Shown piece by piece: positions 32,637-41,392 of a stretch of DNA of 64,000 nt. The position numbers and the translations under genes were made by a program. Each line of letters starts with the position of its first letter. The stretch's first letter is position 1. The notes below the pieces were generated by a model, which saw only the letters and a program-made list of their open reading frames with translations, was not told where the DNA came from and searched no databases. Source of the stretch: JBIOXB01 sp050732395 (GTDB lineage: Bacteria > Zhuqueibacterota > Zhuqueibacteria > Zhuqueibacterales > Zhuqueibacteraceae). The stretch is from contig JBOHQX010000203.1 of NCBI GenBank assembly GCA_050732395.1, positions 1 to 64,000 on the forward strand, in the 5' to 3' direction.

Positions 32637-35276
32637 CTATTCCACGATCTGAAGAAGAATTTCCTGGGCCCGCTCAAAATTGGGCGCGAGCTCCAATGCC
32701 TCCAGCGCCTGTTTCTTGGCCTGCGCGTGCCGGCCTTGCGCCAAAGAAGCTTCCGCTAATAGGCAAAAAAGCGCGGCGCGATCGGCGGGATTCAACCCGA
32801 GCGCCGCACGGAAATTTTGTTCGGCCGCGGCTGGTTGTTTGAACGTCAAATGGAATTCTCCCACCCGGCGCTGCAGGCCGGCATCAAAAGGATAAATCGC
32901 CAGCGCGCGCGACCAGGCTCGTGCGGCCGCAACGGAATCATGCAAGGACAATTGCCATTCGCCCAATTGCACGGCTTCATTGACCGCGCGGCCATTGCGA
33001 GCCGTCAGAAACTCCAGTTCCGCCGCCGCTTCTTTTTTCCGGCCTTGCTGCCAAAACAGCGCCGCGAGCGCGCTATATGGATTCCCCTCGTCCACGTACG
33101 CCGGCAGCAGGTTCTTGGCCCTGGTAAGATAAATCTCGGCTTCGGCGGCTTGTCCGGTCTTGGCCAGATGGTTGCCATAACGTAACGCGGCCAGAAAATC
33201 CCGGGGCTCGCTTTCCGCGCGCCCGCGCAAATCGCCGCCGGTCTCTTTCTCCGCAGAAGACTGCATATTTCCAAAAATCTTGGCGAGCGACGAGCTCTTT
33301 GCGCCGGCGATCACGAGCGTTTCCGGATGAAAGCGCTGGCGGAGGAATTCATGGAAGGCACGATCAAATTCCTCCGCAGATTGCGCAAACACGAGTGAAA
33401 TCGTCTCCTCGGTTTTTTTACCTTGCCGGAAATGCGGCAACAGCGCCAGCACCTTTTCAAAGCCATAGCGCTCCGCGATGAATTCTATGATCTGCGACGC
33501 TTGAAAATAAACCAGTGAGACCATCTCCGGCCTGCGGGTGAAGCCTTCGTCCAATTCGTGCAACGGCAGGAGCTCGTCATTCTGCAGCGCGCGAATCATG
33601 GGCAAGTCCATATTCATGCTCCATTCGCTGCGCGCATGAGCCGCTTCATAAACCGCGAGACCTTCGGCGAACCAGCGCGGAATGCAGTTGGCCGTCAATT
33701 GCAAATGCACGACGTGCGCGATTTCATGCCACAGCGTCTCTTGCCAGTTGAATGCGCCGCGCTCGCGACCGCGAGGTGAATTCATGGCAATCAGCGGGCC
33801 GAAGCATATGCCGAGAAAAAACTCTGCGCCCGGCAAGCCGAAACAGCGCACCGCGAAATCATCGTGCCTGGGGAAAATTTCCACGGTCACCGGCGCCGTG
33901 AAGTTGGCGCGATAGCGCGGCGCCATATTCTGGTAAGCGGCTTCACAGAGTCCAGCGGCGGTCGTTCCGATTACGACTTTGTCCTCGGGCCGCATGCGAA
34001 TGATAAAATGCTGCGTGCGCAGGGTATCGTATTTTACCATCTCGTCGAACAAGTTGAGCAGGTTTCCGACCACCACGTTGAACGGATCGTGTTCGAAAGC
34101 TCGGTCGAGATGGATGCGGGCTTCATCCTTTTGCCCCAAGCGCGATAGACTCGTGCCCAGTCCCGCCGCGGCGTTCCAGTCTTCGGAGTCCACGGCGAGT
34201 CCTCGACGAAAGTACCCCGCGGCCTCCTGAAATAGATAGCGGCGTGCGGCGTCCTCACCCAGGCGGACGTACACCGCCGCGTCTTTGGGATTGGCGGCGG
34301 CAGCTTGTGCGATAATTTCTGCAATCCGGGTTTGATCTTGCCGGCGGTCCGCCAAGACCGCTTGCAGCGCGAGCGCGGGAATATACTCACGAAACTCCTG
34401 CAAAACTTTTGTCAGCTCCGCTTGCGCCTCATTTTCATGATTGGCAAACAAATGCAGCTCGGCGAGAACCGTTCGCGACCTCGGCGAGTGCGGATTGAGC
34501 TGCAAGGCATACTCGGCCGTACGCAAAGCCTGCTCGAAATCTTCCGTGCTTTGCACCTGGGCCAGGCCCAGCCGGGCTGGCGCACAATTCTGGTTTTGTT
34601 TCAAAGCATCGCTAAAAATCGAGCGCGCATCGGCGAGATTGTATTTTTCAAGGAACAGATCGCCCCAGGGAAGGTAGAGCGTCCAGTCGCCTGGCTGTTG
34701 TTTGACGGCCTCACCGAACAAACGATTGGCGTCGTGAAATCGTTCCAAATATACGCAGGCGCGCGCAACCAGATGAATGTCCTGTGCCGTCAGGCTCGGA
34801 GCGGTGCGATAGAAATCGAGAAAAGACTGAAAGGTGCGGTGGGCGGCGGTGCGCTCGCCCAGGTGCCAGCGCGTCATGGCTTGATAGAATAGTGCCGGAC
34901 GATAGGCGGGAGCGAGCCGGACGGCGTCGTCAAAATAGCGTTGTGCGGTCTTGATGTGCCCGAGGAGCAATTCCAGCTCGCCCAGACGTTGCAGCAGGCG
35001 CGCGTCGGAAGTGTCTTTCCGCGAGTTGATGAGTAACGCGCGGGCTTCCGCATACCGCCCCAATTCCTGCAAGGCGAGGCTTTGGCCGGCAATTGCCGCC
35101 GTGTGCTGCGTGGAATTTTCGGCGGCTTGTTGAAAAACGCGTAGAGCAGCGGGGTAGTCGCCGCGATAAAACGCGGACCAGGCTTGCGAGAGAGAATCTT
35201 GTGCGTCACTAGAATGATAACAGCAGGCGAGATAGAGCAACAACGGCGGCAGGATAGGTCTGTTTCTTCTTCTCAC
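32637..35276 (-). CDS. TPR-repeat protein with MA-type metallopeptidase domain
   Basis: An 879-aa exported protein (signal LPPLLLYLACCYHSSDAQ; GTG start). Residues ~25-400 are tetratricopeptide repeats. The central domain has a gluzincin zinc motif HEIAH (517-521) followed by RWFAEGLAVYEAAH, the Glu-containing second motif of peptidase MA-like proteins. A further TPR block (about 675-875) ends the protein. It is therefore probably a periplasmic zinc peptidase held in a TPR scaffold. It is coupled to the two DUF4159 genes downstream. A role in envelope protein turnover is inferred. Confidence 0.88.
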   Translation of the reverse strand: MRRRNRPILPPLLLYLACCYHSSDAQDSLSQAWSAFYRGDYPAALRVFQQAAENSTQHTAAIAGQSLALQELGRYAEARALLINSRKDTSDARLLQRLGELELLLGHIKTAQRYFDDAVRLAPAYRPALFYQAMTRWHLGERTAAHRTFQSFLDFYRTAPSLTAQDIHLVARACVYLERFHDANRLFGEAVKQQPGDWTLYLPWGDLFLEKYNLADARSIFSDALKQNQNCAPARLGLAQVQSTEDFEQALRTAEYALQLNPHSPRSRTVLAELHLFANHENEAQAELTKVLQEFREYIPALALQAVLADRRQDQTRIAEIIAQAAAANPKDAAVYVRLGEDAARRYLFQEAAGYFRRGLAVDSEDWNAAAGLGTSLSRLGQKDEARIHLDRAFEHDPFNVVVGNLLNLFDEMVKYDTLRTQHFIIRMRPEDKVVIGTTAAGLCEAAYQNMAPRYRANFTAPVTVEIFPRHDDFAVRCFGLPGAEFFLGICFGPLIAMNSPRGRERGAFNWQETLWHEIAHVVHLQLTANCIPRWFAEGLAVYEAAHARSEWSMNMDLPMIRALQNDELLPLHELDEGFTRRPEMVSLVYFQASQIIEFIAERYGFEKVLALLPHFRQGKKTEETISLVFAQSAEEFDRAFHEFLRQRFHPETLVIAGAKSSSLAKIFGNMQSSAEKETGGDLRGRAESEPRDFLAALRYGNHLAKTGQAAEAEIYLTRAKNLLPAYVDEGNPYSALAALFWQQGRKKEAAAELEFLTARNGRAVNEAVQLGEWQLSLHDSVAAARAWSRALAIYPFDAGLQRRVGEFHLTFKQPAAAEQNFRAALGLNPADRAALFCLLAEASLAQGRHAQAKKQALEALELAPNFERAQEILLQIVE

Positions 35277-35441
35277 GGACCGCGCCTCGAAAATGAAGTT
35301 CGCATCGAGTCGTCATGCGTTGGCGAAAGCTGATCATGCCAGCGTACAAACACCGCGCTCTCCCGGAAAAACACCTTCACGGGCGAATATAGGCGGTCGA
35401 GGCTATTCCTGCAATAGAATTTCTACGCGATAAAGTTACAT

Positions 35442-36365
35442 TTACTTAATTTCAAACGTCAACTTCTCCCCGCTGCTGCGATAGATCGCCACCAGCGTGA
35501 TCGTTTCCTGATCACGCTGCTCCGTGCGTGACAGCGTTTTGACCACGCCGTCCTGGGTGAGTGTGGCTTCCGCGTTGGCCGTGATTAAATTGACTTTTTT
35601 CACCATGAAGCCTTCGCGATACGCGAAATACAACTTGCCCTCGCTCACGGTTTGCGAATGATACTGGCCGCGGCAATCTGCAACGCTGCTGCATTTTTCC
35701 CGGGGATTGAAAGGCTCGGTGTAGTCCACCTGGCTCTTGAATTCGATCACGGCGCAATCGAACTCGCCGACTCTTTCCAGCGCGCTGAATTTGTATTCAG
35801 CTTCGACGGCACCGGGCTCGCCTTTGGGAACATTGATGTTGAAGTTTTTGGACCACGAGTACCCCACAGGAATCGCGGTTGCTGGAAAGACCGGCTGGCT
35901 CGGGCGATAAGCAGTATCATAAAAAAGGGTCTGCGCCGGCCGCGCGCTGGTGACCGAAACAATCCCGCCGTTGGGCTGCATGCCCAGCTCGAATTCATAT
36001 TTGTTTCCCACCGGCGATTTGCGCTTTTTCCACCACGAAGATTCCGCCACTTTCAAAGTCGTATCCCTGGTGATGATGAAGACCAGGTCGATGTTGCGCA
36101 CGGCATTCGAATCGATGCTGGTGAACTTCATGATCGATTTTTGTTCCTGCGCGTGCTGGACGGTATCATAGATCTTGCCGGTCGAATCACGGAAAGTCCA
36201 CACCACTTCGTCGAACACTTTGTAAACGTATTTGTCGCCCGGTTGCTGCTTGAATTCAAAAAAAATCGGGCCGGAAAAAGAGAGCTTCTCGCGACAGCCC
36301 GACAGAAGGAACGCCAGAAACGACCACGTGAGCGCGCGCCAAATGTGATGACGGTGGCGCATCAT
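35442..36365 (-). CDS. Predicted lipoprotein, third gene of sigma-factor operon
   Basis: A 307-aa protein with lipobox FLLSGC (Cys24). The mature part is beta-rich without a recognised domain; it contains QPGDKYVYKVFDEVVW, IPVGYSWSKNFNINVP and a Cys pair in PREKCSSVADCRGQY that may form a disulfide. The first ATG (36365) overlaps the anti-sigma stop (ATGA), so it is cotranscribed with the sigma/anti-sigma pair. It may be an outer- or inner-membrane stress sensor or a regulon product. Confidence 0.75.
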   Translation of the reverse strand: MMRHRHHIWRALTWSFLAFLLSGCREKLSFSGPIFFEFKQQPGDKYVYKVFDEVVWTFRDSTGKIYDTVQHAQEQKSIMKFTSIDSNAVRNIDLVFIITRDTTLKVAESSWWKKRKSPVGNKYEFELGMQPNGGIVSVTSARPAQTLFYDTAYRPSQPVFPATAIPVGYSWSKNFNINVPKGEPGAVEAEYKFSALERVGEFDCAVIEFKSQVDYTEPFNPREKCSSVADCRGQYHSQTVSEGKLYFAYREGFMVKKVNLITANAEATLTQDGVVKTLSRTEQRDQETITLVAIYRSSGEKLTFEIK

Positions 36366-36931
36366 TTGCGCGGCTCCTCCAGTTTGGCGAAACGCATACT
36401 TTTGGAGATGGGATCCGGCGAGCCAGTGACTGCGCCGGTGTAGTTGATGATTTCCATCTGGCGCTCCATTTCGGCAGTAAGATCACCCTCGACCGCCGCC
36501 GGTTGTATGCGTGCATCAAAGTCGGGCGCGAGCTGGTTGTCCGTCAATGGTTGCTGCGCGTCGGTGCCCCAGGACAGCAAGGCGCCGGCAACGGCGGCGA
36601 TCACCAAAGCGGCAATCGCAAGCCGGGAGCGCCAGCTTAAAGCGTGGACGCGCACGCGGAAGGGCGTGGGCAAAATCTTCCGCGGCGAGAGCGGCAGAAC
36701 GCTGGCGGCGGCGCGACTGTGCAGGTCCGACCAGGCTTTTTCCCAATATGCCGCGGGCGGCTCGGGCACGGCGCGCAGTTGCAATAAAAGGCTGGTTTTG
36801 CGTAAAGCCTCCAGCTCTTCCCGGCAGTCCGCGCAGCCGCGCAAATGCTCGTCGAGCTCTTGCTGCAGCACCGCTGGCAGCTCGTTATCTATATGATCCA
36901 ACAAGTATTCGTGTGCGTGTTCACATAACAT
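36362..36931 (-). CDS. Anti-sigma factor with zinc-finger (zf-HC2) domain
   Basis: A 189-aa single-pass membrane protein. The N-terminal zinc-binding anti-sigma domain has the HCC motif His29-x3-Cys33-x2-Cys36 (HLRGCADC). A transmembrane helix follows at about 98-117 (LAIAALVIAAVAGALLSWG), and a ~70-residue periplasmic tail ends the protein. The start is the ATG at 36931 with GGGAG about 8 nt upstream. It should bind and hold the ECF sigma factor encoded immediately upstream, releasing it on an envelope signal. Confidence 0.9.
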   Translation of the reverse strand: MLCEHAHEYLLDHIDNELPAVLQQELDEHLRGCADCREELEALRKTSLLLQLRAVPEPPAAYWEKAWSDLHSRAAASVLPLSPRKILPTPFRVRVHALSWRSRLAIAALVIAAVAGALLSWGTDAQQPLTDNQLAPDFDARIQPAAVEGDLTAEMERQMEIINYTGAVTGSPDPISKSMRFAKLEEPRK

Positions 36932-37029
36932 GCTCGGATCTCCCAAACATCAAACCTCTGAAAATCATTCGTGGACGAAAGTTTGTCATGATACTTGACT
37001 TCGGGCATAATTGCAGAATTCGCCCGGCG

Positions 37030-37659
37030 TCACGCTTTCAGGTACGTCATCAATCTCCGGCGCAATTTTTTGCGGGCGTGGTGGAGATTCGTGCGCACGG
37101 TAACGAGCGAGCATGCCAGCACGTTCGAAATCATTTTTTTGGACATGCCTTCAATTTCATGCATGATCACCACGGCCTTTTGTTGCTCGGGCAGCGCCTC
37201 TATCGCTGCCGTAATGTGGGAGAGCAGCTCGTTGTTCTCCAAAACTTGCAGCGGATTCCGCACCCACTTGGCAGTAGCCAGCTCGAAATGCGTCGCGGCG
37301 CCTTCATTGTTCTGATCTTCAATCGGCTGCCAACGCGCGCGCGCGCGCATTTTACGGTAATCCATGCAAAGATTGACCGTGATTTGATAGACCCACGAAG
37401 TGAAAGCCTCCGGACTGCGCAGGCGCGACAGATTCTTGAACACGCGCACGAAGGTTTCCTGTAATACCTCGTCAGCGTCCTGATGCGTTCCCAACATCTG
37501 GTACGCGAGCGAATACAGTGCACGAGAATAGCGTTTATAGAGGTGCTCGAACGCCGATTCTTCGCCTTGTTGGGCGAGTGCCACCAACTCTACTTCACTG
37601 AGCTCAGTCAACGCCGGTTTTGCAACCGCTGCTTCAGCAACTCTTAGGGCCAGTTTCAT
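37030..37659 (-). CDS. ECF-type RNA polymerase sigma factor
   Basis: A 209-aa sigma-70 family protein. Region 2 spans EVELVALAQQGEESAFEHLY to VLQETFVRVFKNLSRLRSPE with the YRKMR end. Region 4 is LPEQQKAVVIMHEIEGMSKK with helix-turn-helix MISNVLACSLVTVRTNLHHA. The linker between regions is unusually long. I take the ATG at 37659; a GTG at 37689 would add 10 residues. It heads the operon with its anti-sigma gene 98 nt downstream and probably directs envelope-stress transcription, possibly including the large downstream gene run. Confidence 0.92.
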   Translation of the reverse strand: MKLALRVAEAAVAKPALTELSEVELVALAQQGEESAFEHLYKRYSRALYSLAYQMLGTHQDADEVLQETFVRVFKNLSRLRSPEAFTSWVYQITVNLCMDYRKMRARARWQPIEDQNNEGAATHFELATAKWVRNPLQVLENNELLSHITAAIEALPEQQKAVVIMHEIEGMSKKMISNVLACSLVTVRTNLHHARKKLRRRLMTYLKA

Positions 37660-37983
37660 ATATGCGCGATCGCTTTGTGCTCCCAACACGTCGACGTATC
37701 CATCGTAGCAAGTACGACCCGATCCCGTCTGCGGATTGAAAAATGCTTTGGAATGCCACTTTCATGATATGCGCTGGATTGCGGCTCACCGCACGTCGCC
37801 TTTCACGAGCCAAGGTCCGCTCGTTTCAGTGAAATAGACGGCTCGCGACGCAATCTGTTTAAGCCGAATATAAGAAATAATCGCCACAAATTGTAAAACT
37901 TTTTCGCGGTGGCTCCAGTCTTTTCAGTCGACTGGCGACGATAATTTTAAAACGAATATGCATTAAAATTCTGGAGGCAAACT
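37660..37983. other. Divergent intergenic region, sigma factor / PDZ gene
   Basis: A 324-bp gap between divergently transcribed genes with no convincing ORF. It must hold the promoters for both, but I cannot name boxes with confidence. The stretch before the PDZ gene is AT-rich (about 37940-37970), consistent with a promoter. An autoregulated ECF promoter is expected for the sigma gene but was not identified. Confidence 0.5.
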
Positions 37984-38964
37984 ATGCTTTTGCGAAAGGT
38001 GGCGACACTAGGGATTGCCGGTTTGACCATCATGGTGGCCGCCGGCCTGGCGGCCCTTTGGGCCGTTGGCGACAGTCGCGCCGCAGAAAAAGCCGCCAAA
38101 GGCTGGCTGGGCGTGAGCGTGCGGGAGCTGACGCCTTCTGCCCGCGAGCAACTGAAGCTCGGCAATGAAACCGGCTTATTGGTGATTGACGTTCTTCGCG
38201 ACAGCCCGGCGGATGACGCCGGTATCAAAGAAGAAGACGTCATCCTGCAATTCGACGGCCAAAAGGTCGAGCAGGCCGATGACTTATCGCGCCTTGTGCG
38301 CAACGCGGGCGCCGACAAAAAGGTCACTTTGATTGTGATGCGAGCGGGTGAGCGCAAAACGATGGAAGTGATGCTCGGCAAGCGCCGCAGCCCGGGCTAT
38401 GCTTCTGCCTTTGGACACGGTTTTGGGCCGGGAAAAGAAATGACGGTTTTTATGAACCGCCCGCGGTTAGGCGTGCAGGTGCACGAATTGGATGAAGACC
38501 TGGCTACGTATTTCAAAGTCGAGCCGCGCAGTGGTGTGCTGGTTTTGGCGGTCAACGAAGATTCTCCCGCTGCAAAAGCGGGCCTGAAATCCGGCGACGT
38601 TATCACCAAGGTCGATACCGAAATCATTCGCGATGCGGAAGACCTGATCCAGAGCTTGCAGGACTATGAAGAAGGCGACCAGGCGAAAATCGAATACGTA
38701 CGCCAGGGCAAGCGCGAAACCGTGACCGTGGAAATCGATCAGTCCGCCGGCTCGGGCTTTCGCTGGCTCGCTCCCGGTGGCGAGCGCATCCGTGCTCGTC
38801 CCTTCGGCGCGGATGATTGGAGAGAAGCGCAGCTGGAGGCATCGCCGGACGACTTCGATCTTTTGATGGAAAATCACGATCGCTCGCAAATCGATCGCGA
38901 TTTCCACCGCGAAATCGAAAGGGCAATGCCTCGTGCGGCGATTTGGGGAGATAGAACTTTGTAA
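37984..38964 (+). CDS. Exported protein with two PDZ domains
   Basis: A 326-aa protein with an N-terminal signal or anchor helix (about 8-28) ending near SRAAEKA. Two PDZ domains follow: residues ~40-130 (GWLGVSVREL, SPADDAGIKEEDVILQFDGQ) and ~160-250 (LGVQVHELDEDLA, SPAAKAGLKSGDVITKVDTE). They resemble the PDZ domains of HtrA/DegP, but there is no protease domain. The C-terminal ~70 residues are polar and probably disordered. The start has GGAGG 6 nt upstream. It is divergent from the ECF sigma operon, so it may be a member of its envelope regulon. Confidence 0.9.
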   Translation: MLLRKVATLGIAGLTIMVAAGLAALWAVGDSRAAEKAAKGWLGVSVRELTPSAREQLKLGNETGLLVIDVLRDSPADDAGIKEEDVILQFDGQKVEQADDLSRLVRNAGADKKVTLIVMRAGERKTMEVMLGKRRSPGYASAFGHGFGPGKEMTVFMNRPRLGVQVHELDEDLATYFKVEPRSGVLVLAVNEDSPAAKAGLKSGDVITKVDTEIIRDAEDLIQSLQDYEEGDQAKIEYVRQGKRETVTVEIDQSAGSGFRWLAPGGERIRARPFGADDWREAQLEASPDDFDLLMENHDRSQIDRDFHREIERAMPRAAIWGDRTL

Positions 38965-39008
38965 TCCACTCACATGTTGCATATGCTGTAGGAGACAGCA
39001 TACAGTCC

Positions 39009-39048
39009 CCAAAGCGCCGAATGAGCCCTCCGCCATTCGGCGCTTTGG
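39009..39048 (+). terminator. Strong hairpin terminator after PDZ gene
   Basis: CCAAAGCGCCGAATG (39009-39023) and CATTCGGCGCTTTGG (39034-39048) form a perfect 15-bp stem with a 10-nt loop, followed by a short TTT. It lies 45 bp after the PDZ stop codon. The U-tract is weak, but the stem is long and GC-rich. Confidence 0.75.
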
Positions 39049-39220
39049 TTTAGGCGCGGGCTGAGCTCGCACAACCATCACACATTCCATCACCTGCTAA
39101 ATTCCTCTTGCTCATTTGGCACTATTGTATTAGTTTTATTGTAGCGCGACGAGTACTCCTCATAAGACCCATTCCAGAAATATTCCCCAAGAGACACCAA
39201 TTTAGCAAGGGGCAAGGGCA

Positions 39221-40069
39221 ATGACGCCAGATCGCCAGGAGCGAGAGATTTCTGTACGGGAATTGGCGAAAGCAGTACTCGTCCGGCTGCTTATTGTGGT
39301 GGCTATTATCGTGACCTATGCATTGGTCGCGGGCATGATGCTGTTCTTAATGGTCGATGGAGGGGAGCGATTTGGCATCACAAAGCCGGCACTATCTAAT
39401 GATCAGGAAATTCTTCAAAACTATATTGAATGGTTCAGCGTTTTTTATACGCTTGTGCTCAGTTTTATCATAAGTCAGGGATGGCGAAGATATCAGCGCA
39501 TAAACTCAGAAATCGATCGAGAAGCGGATGCTCTCATTCTTTTGTTGAGAACGAGCGAGATGTGCAACAGAAACAATAAGAAACTCAAGGATGAGCTCAC
39601 ACGCATAGTTTTGCTCTATGTAAAAAATGTAAAACTAGCGAGAGGAAATGATCGAAGAAGTGATAGTGTAAGCGCTGAGCTCATGAAGCAAATACACGTT
39701 CGTGTTAAACAGATTGTCAAAAAGGAAGCGGTACCGGAGTGCGTAAAAAGTCAATTGCTTTACCACTATTGCGAAGCATACGATGCACGAGGGGACCGAT
39801 TCGATATGGCTGCGCAAAGGCTGCCCAAGATCGTGTGGCTGCTAATGATTCTCGTTTCATTGACATGGTTGTGGGGGTTTGTATGGTTAGACGTAAAGTC
39901 GCCGGGTTTGAAAATCTACATGTCAGTTGGCGTGTTAGGCGTGGTTTCTTTTCTATATTTTATCGCGCGAGATCTTGACAATTTATCGATCGGTTATTTT
40001 AAAGTGAATTTTTCACCTTTTGAGATCAAGACATTTGATTACAAAGAGAATGATGAAGGTTCGTTATGA
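39221..40069 (+). CDS. Membrane protein, possibly DUF4239-like
   Basis: A 282-aa protein with two N-terminal transmembrane segments (about 19-46 and 70-88), a ~110-residue helical cytoplasmic region starting GWRRYQRINSEIDREADALI, and two C-terminal transmembrane segments (about 205-222 and 229-247). This architecture resembles bestrophin-like DUF4239 proteins, which are uncharacterised. The gene is noticeably more AT-rich than its neighbours, suggesting transfer. It overlaps the next ORF by 4 bp (ATGA). The start has a weak AAGGGG-type ribosome site. Confidence 0.7.
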   Translation: MTPDRQEREISVRELAKAVLVRLLIVVAIIVTYALVAGMMLFLMVDGGERFGITKPALSNDQEILQNYIEWFSVFYTLVLSFIISQGWRRYQRINSEIDREADALILLLRTSEMCNRNNKKLKDELTRIVLLYVKNVKLARGNDRRSDSVSAELMKQIHVRVKQIVKKEAVPECVKSQLLYHYCEAYDARGDRFDMAAQRLPKIVWLLMILVSLTWLWGFVWLDVKSPGLKIYMSVGVLGVVSFLYFIARDLDNLSIGYFKVNFSPFEIKTFDYKENDEGSL

Positions 40070-40263
40070 TTACTTCTTTTGAAAAAATCATAAAGCTGTC
40101 TCCAAAAGCATTTCAGAGCAAGCTCGAAGAGCTTGAAACGCAAGCGCAACAAAGGGCTAAAGCAGATGAGGTTGACCGAAAAGCTTCTCTCATCGTGTCG
40201 TTTTTAGGATCGATATTGTTTACGATCATCATGACTTTTGTTATAAAGCTCGCGTCCTATTAA
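40066..40263 (+). CDS. Small membrane protein coupled to DUF4239-like gene
   Basis: A 65-aa protein: an amphipathic Lys/Glu/Gln-rich N-terminal half (residues 4-40) followed by one transmembrane helix (SLIVSFLGSILFTIIMTFVI). Its ATG overlaps the stop of the upstream gene (ATGA), and the low GC content is the same. The pair looks like a two-gene module of unknown function; the small partner may regulate or anchor the larger protein. Confidence 0.65.
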   Translation: MITSFEKIIKLSPKAFQSKLEELETQAQQRAKADEVDRKASLIVSFLGSILFTIIMTFVIKLASY

Positions 40264-40528
40264 TTGAGTAGACTGCGGGGCGAAATGAAGGGTGATCAAA
40301 AACAGGTTTCGAGATCTCCTGGTCGTGAATATCATGGTTCCGCCCCGCAAATCGCTTGATTTTGCCGTTAGGCCTCAGTGTATAACTGCCGCTCACCAAC
40401 CCAATTTTGTCGGATAATAGCGTGAGAATTCCTACTGAGAGTGCAGTAGGTCTGAGCTGGTTTTCTACTAATTTGGCAAAGCCCAAATCAGTTATGTGTG
40501 CCGCGCTGGTGCGCGTGGTCTGGAGCAC
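40241..40528 (-). CDS. Doubtful ORF downstream of the amidase (possible shifted C-terminal extension)
   Basis: A 95-aa frame beginning 4 nt after the amidase stop, in a different frame, and running to 40241, where it overlaps the end of the convergent small membrane gene. Its composition is plausible (LSDKIGLVSGSYTLRPNGKI), and amidases of this type often carry a C-terminal SH3-like extension, so it could be a frameshifted remnant. I cannot recognise a domain. Confidence 0.3.
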   Translation of the reverse strand: MLQTTRTSAAHITDLGFAKLVENQLRPTALSVGILTLLSDKIGLVSGSYTLRPNGKIKRFAGRNHDIHDQEISKPVFDHPSFRPAVYSINRTRAL

Positions 40529-40532
40529 CGTC

Positions 40533-41138
40533 CTACATTCTCCCCAGGACTTTTGATTTAAAACTGATCATGGGAAATAGCGGTCCCGGGTCAACCTTCC
40601 GCCCAGGGCTGATGTCATCGTGCCCGAGAATGTCCGTAAACTCATATGCTGCATGCAGCGCAATCGCCGCTTTTAACGCCGCATCAATTTGCGCTTCGGT
40701 GTACTCGTGCCAGCCCGCTTGCTCCTGCTCGTGCTTGTGTTTTGCCAGAGTGACTTCATTCTCCGGAATCTCATTGAGCGTCCAATTCACCCATTTGCCA
40801 CTGGCGTTCTTGCGAAGCTTTCCTGCATTCACGAGCTCGATACCTAGCGAGAATTTATTCATACCCTCGAGCTCCCCCCATTTACTTGTGCCCGCGTGCC
40901 AGGCACGTCGATTGAAAGCCACCATCTGCACGATCTTACCATCCCGGCCTATAACCAGGTGCGCGGAAGCTTTGGCAATGGGATCCAGAAACCAGGAAAC
41001 AGCTCCATCCAGAGTCTGGCCCGCCGTGTAATGAATGATCAGATATAGCTGAGAGATGCCGGCTTCCTGATTCGGACTCTTTTGAAACTCCAACTGATTA
41101 CCGTCATCATCAAGAAGAAAGTGATTGCCGACTTTCAT
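40533..41138 (-). CDS. N-acetylmuramoyl-L-alanine amidase (Amidase_2, AmpD-like)
   Basis: A 201-aa zinc amidase that cleaves the MurNAc–L-Ala bond of peptidoglycan. Zinc ligands: His36 (IIHYTAG), His173 (LGHDDISPGR) and Asp183 (KVDPG). The catalytic Glu101 lies in GIELVN. WHAG (80-83) and SAHLVIGRDGKIVQMV are typical. There is no signal peptide, so it may be a cytoplasmic recycling enzyme, a phage or secretion-system endolysin-like protein, or an effector. The protein ends at a TAG directly after KSKVLGRM, which is earlier than many relatives that carry a C-terminal extension. Confidence 0.9.
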   Translation of the reverse strand: MKVGNHFLLDDDGNQLEFQKSPNQEAGISQLYLIIHYTAGQTLDGAVSWFLDPIAKASAHLVIGRDGKIVQMVAFNRRAWHAGTSKWGELEGMNKFSLGIELVNAGKLRKNASGKWVNWTLNEIPENEVTLAKHKHEQEQAGWHEYTEAQIDAALKAAIALHAAYEFTDILGHDDISPGRKVDPGPLFPMISFKSKVLGRM

Positions 41139-41392
41139 GCAACAACCTCCGATGCTGCGTTTATAATGCTATCGCATGGTTGAACGCAGATTGATTTAAG
41201 ATTGGGCTGTGGGAGGGAATCATAGCGCCCCCGTCTTCGCGAGCATTTGCATGTCAAATATAGTACAAATCTCAAGTGATGCAAGTGTGTTTTTAGTACT
41301 CGTCATGATCATGCGCGACAGATTGACCCCTGTTTGATCATTCTATCATCAGCATGAAAATCGTTTGTCGCTATTGAGTCCGTCGGATAGTT

